A DNA stretch of 64,000 bases, from the NCBI GenBank assembly GCA_031216915.1, contig CM062294.1, positions 167,355,455-167,419,454 of the forward strand. The letters run 5' to 3'. The notes below the pieces were generated by a model, which saw only the letters and a list, made by a program, of their open reading frames with translations, was not told where the DNA came from and ran no database searches. Source of the DNA: Pictodentalium vernedei. Its lineage: Eukaryota > Mollusca > Scaphopoda > Dentaliida > Dentaliidae. The position numbers and the translations under genes are program-made. Below are positions 45,078 through 56,055 of this stretch, in pieces. Every line of letters starts with the position of its first letter. The stretch's first letter is position 1.

Positions 45078-45359
45078 TTATTTATTTATTTACTGGGGTT
45101 AACGACACTTTCGACAGCCAGAGTCATCTCGTGTCGGACAGTTTTACTAGTGAAAGAAGCCGGAGTACCCTGAGAGCACCACCGAGCAACGGCGAGCAAC
45201 TGTCAGGTTCCCCAACGTACTAACTTAACACAAGCAGGGTTAGCATTGGTTGAAGGCAAGTGCACTATCGACGTGCAGTACGTCTTGGTACACAACGACA
45301 CCGTGCCCCCACGTGGGCAATTGTTTTGCCCAAGGACACAACGCGGTTGCCGTATGTGG
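45078..45359 (-). mobile_element. SINE body with 10-bp target duplication, minus strand
   Basis: cactgtaaat is duplicated exactly at 45068-45077 and 45360-45369. On the minus strand: gcaaccgcgttgtgtccttg, the body, and the tgtccgacacgagatgact/gtgtcgttaacc tail ending in (aaat)n. The tRNA head is missing, yet the duplication is intact. Confidence 0.9.
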
Positions 45360-45676
45360 CACTGTAAATAATTCATTAGACACTCATTCTTCTATATACA
45401 CATACCATCACTGCTTTTCGGTGAAGAAGCAATGATTGCGTTCCGTTGTCTCTAGTACACAGTAACGACACTGGAATTAGGCATTAGGCACCTGAATTTC
45501 TCACAGAAAACTTTCCAAGAGGTATTCTTCGACAGGACATTTCACGGGAAAATTTACTGTAACCTCACCGTGTGGTGAAATAGCGATACCTTCAAGTTCA
45601 AATTACGAAATTTGTTTACAATGTACAGTCTCGAAGTCAAGTCAATGTTTTCAATGATTTTTTTCAATTTCAACAG

Positions 45677-45849
45677 ATTATGGTTGTACTCTATATTGGA
45701 TCGGAAACAGTAGCATGGCTGGAATTCAATGGTACGGACTCGAGCGTCAAGGACTGGTTTGTGGAGGGTAGACTTTCTAATTCAAGTTGGAAGGATATCA
45801 CGACTCAGCCTCACAACAAATTCCGAATGTTTCACCGCGGCTCGAACGA
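45677..45849 (+). CDS. Exon of a host extracellular protein: second half of the Trp-rich domain
   Basis: Acceptor tttcaatttcaacag precedes 45677; the consensus donor cga|gtaagt follows 45849. The 173-bp exon reads in phase 0 from the 33975 donor: MVVLYIGSETVAWLEFNGTD, KDWFVEGRLSNSSWKDI, then HNKFRMFHRGSNE. N-glycosylation sites NGT and NSS are present. The pattern V-x-LY...W-x-FNGTxS...WF-x-x-x-RL...SSW-x-D-x is one I associate with repeated extracellular domains in lophotrochozoan and amphioxus proteins. The exon ends in phase 2; the next exon was not found before 64000. Confidence 0.75.
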
Positions 45850-45868
45850 GTAAGTTTGTAAAACTACT

Positions 45869-46110
45869 TTAACCGTTTACCTTACATGAACAGCAGACAA
45901 CACTTGCAAACAAAATTCTTGAATAACTAATTTTTTTCATTTTTTGTCTCAAAAACATAGGTTATGACCCCTCTTTGGAACGAGCTCGACGAGCTCGTTC
46001 CAAAGAGGGGTCATAACCTATGTTTTTGAGACAAAAAATTTAAAAAATAATGAAAATTAATTGGCGATTTTTGTAAATAGCGCTGGCCTGTTTTGACCGT
46101 TACGTTGGGT
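45869..46110 (-). mobile_element. TTAA MITE, family C, inverted orientation
   Basis: ttaaccgtttaccttacatg at the left and ccgttacgttgggt at the right, where the last bases are lost. The centre tttggaacgagctcgacgag... is a perfect palindrome. It begins 19 bp past the splice donor of the exon ending at 45849. Confidence 0.88.
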
Positions 46111-46447
46111 CTCATACTCGATATTGAACCCATACCAGTTCGCTCCGTCAACTTTTTGGCAAATTGAAAAATTTCCTCTTTTACCAATAATATCCATTTT
46201 CCATGGTTATCGTATTCAAAAGCTAAACAATAATGTCAAACACAAATAAAATCTTAATTTTTGTACTTAAATCATTAAAGAGATAATTAAATAAAAACTA
46301 TATACACTTTTCATTACAATATTTCAGCTAAAACGTAAAACAGGTAGTTGGATATACTTGGTGCTAAGCAAACTTTGAGTAATATACCAAAATGTATATA
46401 CACTACTGCTCTTTTCGTCTATGTGACAAATTCTCAAGTAAGCGGAT

Positions 46448-46494
46448 AAGCCCCCCCCCCCCCTTTCCCTCCCGGGGCGGGGGGGGGGGGGGTG
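46448..46494. repeat. Poly-C run facing a poly-G run
   Basis: About 14 C, then tttccctcccggggc, then about 14 G: a G/C foldback. Confidence 0.9.
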
Positions 46495-46619
46495 TACTAT
46501 TTCAATTTTAATAATTCGCTCAGCCCAAATCGTGTTATCACCAGGAATTCGCCCCCATCGGGTTTACTCTTTTTCCAGACTATGTGAAACTTGGGCATTT
46601 TGACCGAGCAATCGTTTAA

Positions 46620-48530
46620 TTGGACAATTAACCGCTACCTAGAGAAGGGTGTAGCGGCCTGGTCGATTGGTATAGTCAGGGTCGAATACTGGGCCGAATG
46701 AGTAGTGGGATTTGATCTTGGGATCGCATAAATGAATGAGTGGTGGAACAGTTGCGGGGTCATGGGGAGCATATGGGGATCAGCCCCCTAAAGCCTCACA
46801 ACCCTCCTCCTTTCCCAACTTACATGATTTTCTCAACTCATGTATATTAAGTTATAAAAGAATATTAAGATTCCTATCACAACTCAGATAGCACGATTTA
46901 GTGCATATTTTAAAAAAAAAACATTTCCCTCAGTAGGACTACCAACGACTAGTCTCGATAAGACTACTTACTATCTTAGACCTACCTGGGCAGCGTGTCC
47001 AGGTAGACCAACGCTCGTAAGCAGCCTTACTGCGACTTGGGGCTTATGGTCAACCCGAAAGATATAACGTTTGAAAGGTGCTATACTATATATGGCAAAC
47101 AAGTGGCTCTCGGAGTCTTCCTTCCGCGCTTCCGGGCTTCCGTCTTTGTCCTTTCAGTCATTTTCTGGATCCCTTCCCCTTAGAAGGTACCTGTACCTCT
47201 TACCTTTCAATTCCTGGCTCCGCCACTGGTGAAATGGGGTGTTGGGCAACTATGTCGCAAAGGGTGATTGGACGGGGAAAAGGGTGGCGTATTTGGTTAG
47301 GGTCGCGACCGAAATATGTGGGTAGTGGCTCACCAAAAGCGACAAGTCGGCCCGAGTGGTAATGTCGGGTCGTTGGTTAAGTACTGGGTCGAATGCGTAG
47401 TTTGGGTTGGGCAACTCGAAAAATGCGGGAGTTTGAGTCCGGTCGAATATGTTGTGGGGTGGGGGGAAGGGGGTCGGCCACCAGATTGTCAGAGTTGTGT
47501 GTTGACTTCACTTGATCGTTGTGGGGGAAAAATTTTGGGTTGGGTAACATTGATGCGGCAGAGAGGGATCAAGATCAGTGGGTGGGTATGCAGACATAGT
47601 GGACCACATGGTTGGATTCGATGGTTTACAGGAACAGGTCGGGTGACTGTGTCGCCCTTGGATTGAATGATTGGGGTGGTACATCGTGCATGAAGGTAGG
47701 CGTTTTATGTTACTGAGACGTGTTGGATCACTGGATTGAGTTGGAAGATAGGGGTGTTAAATCACCAAGACAGGGCGGGCGACTCGGTCGGTGTGGAGGA
47801 AGGTCTCCAAGTTCGTAGGTTTGGGTATAGACAACCGGGTTGTGAAGTGTCTTTGGGATTAGGTGACTCTGTCTCAGGCCCGAGGCTAATAGGTCCACCC
47901 TTCGCCACTTTAGTCGGAAATTTTGGCCTTTTCTTTATAGAATGTGGCTGCATTTTTCAGAAAAAAATTAAGTTTTTAGGTCATTTCCCAAATATTTTCG
48001 GAAATGTTCAAAAGTCACCCACTCGAGTCACCCGACCCAGTCGTCGGGAACAGTCTGCCTTCGGGCCCACGTATTATACTTGGGTTGGGATGGAATCTCT
48101 GAAAAATGTCAGTGAAACTGACCTGTGGATCAGGAAGATGATATGCTCGGGTAACTTTGACCGGAGTTTTGTTATGAGGACATCGTTAGTATGTTGGGCC
48201 GCCGGGTAGACTACTGCGTGGATCAAACTTCTTACTCAGGTAACACATGGGAAGAATGGCAGGGACGTGTCGTGTTGTGCCACAAGGCTGAAGGAGTTGT
48301 ATGGTGAGATCACTCTGTGGCGGAGAAGACCCATCGGATCGAACCACCTGCAAAAGCCACTATGTCGAGTGGGTGAGTGGGGCAGGGTGGGAACAAAGCG
48401 TTGGAAAGTAGATGTCTTGAGCACTTGATCGTGATAATCTATGGACTGCATCAACCTCGAAATATGCGCTGGGGTAGAGGTATTGGTCAAAGCTATGGCT
48501 GCTAGGTTACTGCTTCAAGATAGTTATCAA
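46620..48530. repeat. G-rich degenerate region (gggtcg/ttgggt motifs)
   Basis: Phrases such as gggtcgaatact, gggttgggcaactcg, gggtcacc-like and ggtcgggtgact recur irregularly over ~1.9 kb without a fixed period. Frames of 94-157 codons here arise from compositional bias and match nothing known. Confidence 0.5.
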
Positions 48531-48544
48531 GAACGGTCATTTCA

Positions 48545-48870
48545 GCATTTGTCTTGACGTTGCCAGGTATTATCTCACCGCAGCGCGATAAATAATTCGC
48601 CGCGGGGGGATAATTAATTCGCCACGGCGAGATAAATATTGGAAACCTAAAATACCTTCCACGTCGGCGATTAACTTGCCTCGGCAAGTTATTATTCTCT
48701 CGCTGTGGCGAGATATATCGCTTCGACGAAATAATTATCTCACCGCGGCAAGTTATCTCGCCGCAGCGAAATAACTATCTTGCCGCGAAGAAATATTATT
48801 TCGACGAGGCGAGATATTAACTGGCCGTGGCGAGATAATATCGCGCCGAGGCGAGATAAATATTGGCACC
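48545..48870. repeat. Cluster of short GC palindromes, gataat-cgccgcggcga type
   Basis: About a dozen imperfect copies of a ~20-25-bp palindrome close to atctcgccgcggcgagat, joined by aat/aatt/att spacers, for example gccacggcgagataaatatt, ttatctcgccgcagcg and ggccgtggcgagataata. Each unit is self-complementary, so the whole block can form serial hairpins. Confidence 0.8.
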
Positions 48871-48899
48871 CAATGCGCCTTCCACGCTTCCGTAATAAC

Positions 48900-49900
48900 T
48901 GACACGTGCAAGGTAAAAAATAAATTTAATTTTCTTGATTTGAACGCATAACAAATTGAATGTTCTTGGTTTAAACGCAAATCAAACCGTTCTATCATTC
49001 ATATTTTTCTTTTTTAATAACAATCGATCATGTTAGATATTCAACACTGAAGATATCGGCAACCATTCTGTATTTTTTCTATCACTACAAAGCCTTGGAA
49101 CATTTATTAGCTTAAGCTTATTAAGAATTTTTTTAAGTTTAGCTCATACGGCCTGGTCGGCTCTTAAAGCAAGACGTTTTAAAGCAATCATTCGTGATTA
49201 TATTTATTTTGTAAGATTAGTACAGGGTTCAATACTTATTTGTACAATTATACACATTTTTTTAGTTACACGTATGTAACTACAAACATTACATTCCCAA
49301 TATAGGAAGTATTGGTTTCACCGAAAGGACTGCTATCCGCAAAAAAATGTTTTCTTCTGTGTAGTTGCCGTCTGCTCCTAGTCATGCCAGTTAAAGTTTC
49401 ATAAGAAATCGCCCATATATAAATGTGCAATATATGGGAATTTGAATTTGTATGGACTAACCTGATATTACATAACTATATGTTCCCGCAGTAAAGAGTT
49501 GGGCACAGTCGTAGGTTAAACAGTTTGCACCTACTCATAGCACATTTGTTTATTTGCTGTGCCACTTTTGAACCTGCGATTATGCACGCTCAGGTTAGAC
49601 TGCAGAAGCCCATATCTGGCATAAAATTATTGTAGGATTTTTATGAAACTTGCACTGAAGTTGTTATGGTTGGAGAGTACGGCTGATGGATCTTAGTAGT
49701 GAATTAAGTATTAGGAAATTCGACGGGGTTTGTGTAGAAATGAAGTTGGTACAAAATACCAATAGGCAGTGTCTCCTCTTTTTATGTTTATAGCGAGTTG
49801 ATCTGTGGCAATGTTTGATACTGTGATGGAATTGCTGGTCAGTGAATGGTGGAGTGGGGTGGGGTTTTGGTAGGGAGAGGTGATGTGTGGTGAGTGGGAT
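48900..49900. other. Unassigned AT-rich stretch
   Basis: No family or exon recognised. A near-palindrome aagcttaagctt-like tract (ttagcttaagcttatt) lies near 49108. Confidence 0.4.
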
Positions 49901-49902
49901 GT

Positions 49903-49938
49903 TTTGGGTGGGTGGGTGGGTGGGTGGGCGGGTGGGTT
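49903..49938. repeat. (GGGT)n microsatellite
   Basis: Seven to eight gggt units; G-quadruplex capable on the plus strand. Confidence 0.9.
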
Positions 49939-50159
49939 TTGGAAGTACGCTGAGTAATATTCTTCCTGAAGACAGGAATGGCTCTTAATCTACCCAAATG
50001 GTCTGATGATGCGCACTACTGTACATTCTAAATTTTGTAAAGCTTTAAAACATACCCTTAATTTGTTATGTAGAATCAGTGAAATGATACGAAATAAATA
50101 TGCTGTTCAAATACTTGTGTCGTTTGATTCTCAATTTATTCTAAGTTCCTATTGTCCCA

Positions 50160-50515
50160 GGGAGCGCGGTGGCTCAGTGGTAGACTGTTGGACGTCTATG
50201 CTAGAGGTCCCGAGTTCGATCCCCGTCTGGGATGACCCGCGTTGTGTCCTTGCGCAAGGCACTTTATCCCGATTGCCTACATGGGGGCACGATGAAGCCA
50301 TGTACTAAGGCGCACTGCACGTCGATGGTGCACATGTCTTCACTCGCTGTAACCCAGCTTGAGCCGAGCTTGAACAGAGTTAGAATGTTGAAAATCTGAC
50401 AGTTCCTCGTCGATGCTCAGTGGTTCTCTCAGGGTACTCCTCCACCCGTAAAACGGTCACGATTAGCCATTGTGCATAAGTATGTGACCTTAAACACCAA
50501 TAAATAAATAAATAT
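50160..50515 (+). mobile_element. Full-length tRNA-headed SINE
   Basis: The ~72-nt head gggagcgcggtggctcagtgg ... gagttcgatccccgtctggg is the best tRNA-like sequence in the window: the ends cccaggga/tctggga can pair, box A is TGGCTCAGTGG and box B GAGTTCGATCC. The body has gcttgagccgagcttgaac and the tail tgaccttaaacaccaataaa. Flanks ctattgtcc and ctattgttc form an imperfect duplication. Confidence 0.88.
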
Positions 50516-51179
50516 TCTATTGTTCTGTAAGTTGCAAATATTGCAATAGATTTTGCTGGAAAATGGCAAGTGTTGGCACTGTGTGCCAATGGAAGATGAC
50601 AAGTGGATATCTGTCCTATAGTTATCGTTTTATTTAATGTAAATCTTTATTGTAAGAGGTTTTAATTTATACCTCCTCAGTCCCTTCAGTCGGAAAGTTT
50701 GTGGTTTCCATGTTTAAGTATAATGGGAAAATTGGTTGAATTTCAAACAAATTAAATTGTTTTCTGAAATATTACTCCTAGGGAAAGCTTAACATCTTCC
50801 AATAGACATCACTTGTCTCGCCTCTTATCCACGACATATTCGCCCAACTGAAGAGTGTCGTGGATATCCGATTTAGGTAAAAAATTGCCAGGTATGCCAA
50901 TCATATAGATCTAGTTTGCGTCTGTGACTCACGAGCATCACTTCCTCCTGACCATCCCGTATTTCCTACGCTGGATTTCATTCCCAAGTTAACACATTGC
51001 CAAAAATATTTGGTAAAAGAACCAATTTGTCACATATATGAACTAGGACGAGAATGAACAAAACTATTGGTCAACTGTATATTAATAAACATTGAGCATG
51101 TGCAGGACAGCGTTTGCGAAAGGTCTCCCCCTCTCTCGACACACAAATGGTTTGGATGAACTTAGAATGTTGAAATCTG

Positions 51180-51355
51180 ATCTCCCGCCGGGATTCGAAC
51201 CTTCGGCAACACCGCCTGGCAATCAGGAGTCCAGCGCCTAAACCACTAGACCATTTCACACCGTCAAAAAAAAGCCAAACAAAAGACAAAACGACGGCTG
51301 GAATCTATGTTTTTAGTTGAAGTTCTCATGATTACACAGTTCATCTTCCTTTATT
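51180..51355 (-). repeat. tRNA-headed unit, minus strand (single)
   Basis: Same family as 6099-7120. On the minus strand the order is gattccagcc, a spacer with acggtgtgaaatgg, box A tggtctagtggtttagg, the loop ggactcctgattgcc, and box B ggttcgaatccc. Confidence 0.7.
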
Positions 51356-51546
51356 GTTTTATTAATTTATTTATTGTTTGATTTATTATTTATTTATTAT
51401 TTATTTATTTTTTTATTTTTTTACTTTTTCATTATTTATTTATTTTTTTTAAAAAATTTATTCATTTTTTATTTGTTTTTTTAAAAATATATTTTTTTTA
51501 AAAATTTATTTATTTATTTATATAATTTATTTATTTATTTATTTGG
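51356..51546. repeat. (TTTA)-rich low-complexity tract
   Basis: Irregular tttatt, tttttta and atttattt repeats over ~190 bp. Confidence 0.9.
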
Positions 51547-51547
51547 T

Positions 51548-51634
51548 TTAATAATCCCAATTAGTAAATATGGACTCTTCCAATTGCTACCATTGAACTG
51601 ACATGGAAGATACCACCAGTGTTCAAATGGTTAA
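51548..51634. mobile_element. Half of a TTAA MITE, family A
   Basis: ccattgaactgacatggaag, then ataccaccagtgttcaaatg and gttaa. The left half and core are replaced by the AT-rich tract. Confidence 0.7.
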
Positions 51635-52662
51635 TCAAGTCATTCAACAAAGTTGGAATGGCTTCTTTCTTTCTTCCTCCCAGACCATAATTTCAAGTAC
51701 TTCCCCTTAACCCACACCAACGACATTTTGCACAGTGATCAGAATTGTCAACATCGCGACCAGATTTTAAATGTTATGATATTTTCAATGTTTTTTGAAT
51801 ATGAACGCCTGTATCAAGCCACTCTCTGAATTTTTCCAAATTTCATCCCCAAAGAAAACTCTTTCTAAAATAGTGTTCACTCATGGGAAATTCTTAATCC
51901 CTCAGGTGACGTCACAGCTGTCATAAGTCGGAAAATTTCAAGTTTGTCCAATTTTCAGGAAAGTTATATAATGTTGTGGGGCAAAAAAAAAAAATTAACA
52001 GCTGCCCTTTTGTTTCAGAGATTTTGTCAATTTGACGTTTTTATGTCACTTTAAATATTAGCATTTTCTCATTAAGACACTGATATAGTGGAAGAAAGGC
52101 GACAACCACCTTCTCGATGTTGGGCGGCTAGGCGTTGGCCGTGCTTCGTTGGGTGACTTCTGGAAATTCGTTCGGCGATTTGAAAACAATGTAGTTAAGT
52201 CATTCAACAAAGCTGAATTGACTTATTTAGATCGTCAGCCTGTTTTGTTTTTTTCATTTACAAAATCACGTCCACAGTTTTCAACCTTTTGTCGCGAATA
52301 CTGGCACAAATTCTAACGGTTAGCAGGAACTACAGTAACGGAGCCCAATGTTTGATTGTTCCACCTTTATGTAAAATAGTACCCACGTTACGCGTTTTTT
52401 CTTGGGCTTTTAACTGTTTGAGTGCTAGAAGCCACTAACAAGGCTTTTAAAAAGAAGAGGGTAACAGAGCAAATCCTTGTTTAAGTTTCATACTATATCA
52501 AATGCAAATAATATTTTGTGTGTTGGTTTGGTCGACGAGCATGTGCTACCCGAGAATGTCAAATTGAATGGGTGACCGCAGGTTTCCTGTGTGTTATGTT
52601 GTGCTAGAGAGCCTGGGTTATTGAGAAAACACGCTAGGTTTTGTCTTCTGATAATTTAAAAA

Positions 52663-53654
52663 ATGCCAAGGTTAACCGAAAATCAGAGGTTGCGTGAGAT
52701 TGGTATGCATGAGGATGGGATACCTCCAGATGAGCTCGTTGATGAGTTCGGAGTCACTGTGGCCACTATTTACCGTCTCATTGGACGGTATAGAACCACT
52801 GGATCTACTGCCGACCGACCGCGTTCAGGTCGACCAAGAGTTACAACCCCTGCACAAGACCGACACATCAGGACGTCTCAATTGCGGGGGCGCATCCTTC
52901 CGGCGACGAGGACAGCAGTAATTACTCCTGGTAGAATTAACAATAGAATCATTGCACAAACTGTCTGCAACAGACTCGCTGAACACGGCATCCGCAGTAG
53001 GCATCCATACCACGGACCAATCCTTACCCAATGTCATCGCACCGTCGGAATGGAATGGGAACGTCAGCGTTGGAGCACAGTTCTTTTTAGTGATGAATCA
53101 CGATTTTGTCTATGGCGCACTGTCGGTAGGGCAAAAGTGCATCGCCGACGAGGAGAACGGTTTTCTGGTGCTTGCATGCGGGAATGCGACTGTTTCGAAG
53201 GGGGTTGTGTAATGGTTTCGACAGGAATTTCCTTACACCATCGAACCCATTTGATCTTCATCGATGGTAATCTGAATGGACAGCGAAAAAGGGACGAAAT
53301 TCCTAACGCTGTTGTTGTCCCATTTTTCAACGCTAATGTCGGATTGCAGTTATTGCAGCAAACAATGCCCGATGTCAAATGGCGCGTATCTGTCGTGACT
53401 TTCTTGAGGAGCTGATCATCGAACTTCTTCCCTGGCCCCCACTTTCGCCAGATTTGATACCAATCGAGCATCTTTGGGATCAATTGGATCGTCGGGTACG
53501 ACTTCGTGATCTTCAGACGTTAGACGATTTACGTAGTGTTCTAAGGTAGGAGTGGAACGGAATACTATAGGGTGACATCAAGAGACTTATCAGGTCCATG
53601 CGCCATCGGTGTCTTGCCACCCAAGAGGCAAACGATGGACATACACTCTATTGA
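52663..53654 (+). pseudogene. Tc1-like DDE transposase, frameshifted
   Basis: A 250-codon frame starts at ATG 52663. It has the helix-turn-helix region LREIGMHEDGIPPDELVDEF, hook RPRSGRPRVTTPAQD (residues about 52-66) and first catalytic Asp in LFSDESRF (residue 144). The second catalytic block, expected as QQ-D-N, reads QQTMPDV because of a frameshift near 53362. The third block SPDLIPIEHLWDQL (about 53450-53490) is in the next frame, with stops at about 53547 and 53568. No inverted termini were found. It lies 135 bp upstream of the Polinton capsid remnant and may have inserted into it. Confidence 0.85.
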
Positions 53655-53788
53655 CTGCATGTGAGAATTTTTCATTTCACCCCATGTCTGAATTGCGATG
53701 TCCTGACGTGACACTGGTAATAAAGTAAGAACACAAAATTATGCAAATTCATACAGCTAGACTCGAAATATGAATTTACAATAATTTG

Positions 53789-54150
53789 TTTGGGATTAAA
53801 GTCGATAATACGCTAGTTCGTAAAAATGACAACGATGCCATCGTTAGAGCTGCGGATATGGATGCCAGATAAGTACGTCTGAGCAAGTTATCATGCTTCA
53901 TGCCACACATGCAACCAACTAACGTGGGAATAATGGAACTTTTCAAGATCATCGAATCAAAACCCAGATGACCAGTGGGATTCAAAATAAGCCAATGCGA
54001 TATCGGGAACGTTCAAATGTCGACTCATTTCGACTGGAGATTATAGGAGAAATCTTTTGTGGAAAGACAGTGTTTCAGCAAAGTGGCATTTCAGATGGAG
54101 AGGGTCGGATCTCAAGAAAAGAATCAATCTCTATTCGATCATTGCAAGTA
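53789..54150 (+). pseudogene. Polinton major-capsid-like remnant, internal part
   Basis: A single plus-strand frame, with stops at 53870, 53969 and 54046, reads VRKNDNDAIVRAADMDAR, then RLSKLSCFMPHMQPTN, LFKIIESKP and, further on, STHFDWRL and AFQMERVGSQEKNQSLFDHC. This succession resembles the middle and C-terminal part of the double jelly-roll capsid protein of Polinton/adintovirus elements. The intact N-terminus of such a gene occurs separately at 63796. Four or more stops make it non-functional. The assignment is by pattern memory. Confidence 0.5.
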
Positions 54151-54692
54151 GGGTAGAAACGAGAGTACGAGCCCATCAAATTTTTTGCTCGGATCGTACC
54201 TCACCAAAACATAGTTTTTTTCGAGAAACTCGCGTTCATCACGATCGAAATTCATCGACTTGTACGACGCAACACGTGTGCGTTCACATCGTCACTTTCC
54301 TCTGGTTTTTGCAGAGGTGGGCGTGGACAAGGCATCGTGCGTTCAACGCTGAATTTCTCCAACGATCAACGTGCATCCGACTAAAATTTTGACGTAATTT
54401 TAACAAACTCTAAAAAATTCCCTCTGTTAAAAATTCATTTTCTGGTGAGCTCGTAAAATCTGACACGACCGGTCTCGGGGAAAACACTCCCCTTTTCGCA
54501 GAGGTAACACGGACCTGCCATTTAGGTGAATTTCTTCGACAGAATACCGTCAAAAAGACACCACCGGTGCGGATGAAAGACTAGCGATCCAACGTCGATT
54601 CTCGCGGAAAAAACGGAGTCCGAATCGAGCGGCGAATTTCTCGGTGGGTCCGAACTCTCCAGCGATGACGTAGTGAGGTTTCTTTCAGAGAG

Positions 54693-54731
<39 letters not shown>

Positions 54732-54946
54732 TCGTGGAGTCTAAACGCGTTAGGTGGGCCCACTCCGCTCCGCGATTATGTAGATATTATGAGTTGTGAG
54801 ACGGATGATAAAAACTTGTTTTTTTTTTAAAATATGTATATAAACAACATTCAAACAATAAGAATACAAAAGATATATTTAAAACAGCATTCAAAAAAAA
54901 AAATAAATAAGAATACAAAAAAAATAACTAATAATAAATAAAAACA
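54151..54946. other. Non-coding flank or possible Polinton terminal region
   Basis: GC-balanced DNA with short tcgtgcgttc/gtgcgttcac phrases, a (GA)n run at 54690-54727 and an AT-rich spacer (54820-54946) just before the first gene. (AG)n runs are common near Polinton ends, but no matching inverted copy is inside the window, so the terminal role is unproven. Confidence 0.35.
54690..54727. repeat. (GA)n microsatellite
   Basis: About 17 ga units after gagagagcgagag. Confidence 0.95.
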
Positions 54947-55905
54947 ATGTTTCTACACATTGGAGATTCGAAGCGAAGGGACAAGCAGGTTCGCGAATCA
55001 ATACGAAGTAAGGAGAATATTCAAGTGCAGGATAGGGCCAGGCGATTGGAAGAGATGGGATTGAGACGAGAGACGACCAAGTTGTTCAGACCCGTCACCG
55101 AGGTTCAGGAACGAGCTAGGAAAGAGATCGTCGAGGAATTGAGACCCATAATAGAAGGTTCTCTGAGGATTGGTTCACACCCCGGTAGTTCTACGTCGAG
55201 AATTCCGCCTGGTTACACTCCGGATAGAATCGAGACCGATCCGAGTAGAGTCGGTAGTTTTAAGCCGAAACATTTGTCCGAATACACTCCGGAGAGAATC
55301 GAGACCGATGCGAGTAACGTCGATAGTAGCTACGCTTGGAGCATTTTTAGCAGATCTGACGATGGTAGTGTAATCATGAAAGATCCGATGTATGGATTCG
55401 TGACCATGGCGATAAAATGTTCGTGGGTGACACGGAGGTATCATCACTTGAAGGTCGTTATTTGATCGTCGGCTCGAATAGCTACGAAATGACTGACGGA
55501 CTGTATACTTTGCTCTCTCACCAGAGGCCTGATGATTACACCGAGGAGGATTACAAAAAATATGGAGACATTCTGGTTCAGACTCAAGCTATGAAGAAGA
55601 ACAACGATCCCAAAGAGACGAGTCCTAAGGATAAGAGAGGTTACAAGTGGAAGAACGTGGTGGAACCCATATGGAAGGCGAACGAGTATTTCGTGAAATC
55701 GACGACTGGAGAGGGAATGACCGACACAATATTTCTTTCACGCGATCCCGATGCCTTGTTGGGGAGATTGAGATTGTTGATGGCAAGCAGAGAGGCCGGT
55801 AACACCGGAGTGGATAACGAGATAGTGAGCGTGTGCGACGAATTGTTGAGGCAGAAGGTCTTGACTAAGAAGGATTATCAAAAGTTGATGAATCGTTTGA
55901 AATAA
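54947..55905 (+). pseudogene. Polinton DUF8207-type protein, one frameshift
   Basis: The first frame (ATG 54947 to 55465) starts with a charged, probably coiled-coil region (RRDKQVRESIRSKENIQVQD ... TEVQERARKEIVEELRPI). It then has a doubled segment, GYTPDRIETDPSRVGS and EYTPERIETDASNVDS. The second frame (usable from about 55405 to 55905) has the conserved core: VGDTEVSSLEGRYLIVGSN, DGLYTLLSHQRPDDYTEEDY, KRGYKWKNV, and near the C-terminus REAGNTGVDNEIVSVCDELL. A frameshift near 55405 splits an otherwise complete gene of about 315 residues. Homologues occur beside Polinton genes in many invertebrates; the function is unknown. A virion or DNA-associated role is only a guess. Confidence 0.75.
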
Positions 55906-56055
55906 TAAATGGTAAGAGAAAAGAAAAAAAACCCGTAAAATATTAAGTAAATAAAAAAATATATGTATTTAAAAAGATAATAATAATTTAAAAAAATGTT
56001 CGTGATAAATAACAGATGATATGCTAGATCTTACGTCTACGGTGGATCGATCATC

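Noticed and set aside
47736-48209. 157-codon frame in the G-rich region
   Set aside because: Composition-driven; the translation is low in structure and matches nothing known, and neighbouring frames are equally long.
48545-48870. CRISPR-like array
   Set aside because: The repeats are palindromic with very short variable spacers, and the DNA is animal; no CRISPR logic applies.
49108-49130. Possible small palindrome at ttagcttaagcttatt
   Set aside because: Too short to separate from chance in AT-rich DNA.
50160-50231. Candidate functional tRNA gene
   Set aside because: The cloverleaf is imperfect and the sequence is the head of a SINE ending in (aaat)n.
54057-54392. 111-codon frame after the capsid remnant
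   Set aside because: It is out of frame with the recognisable capsid-like reading in its first part and featureless after that.
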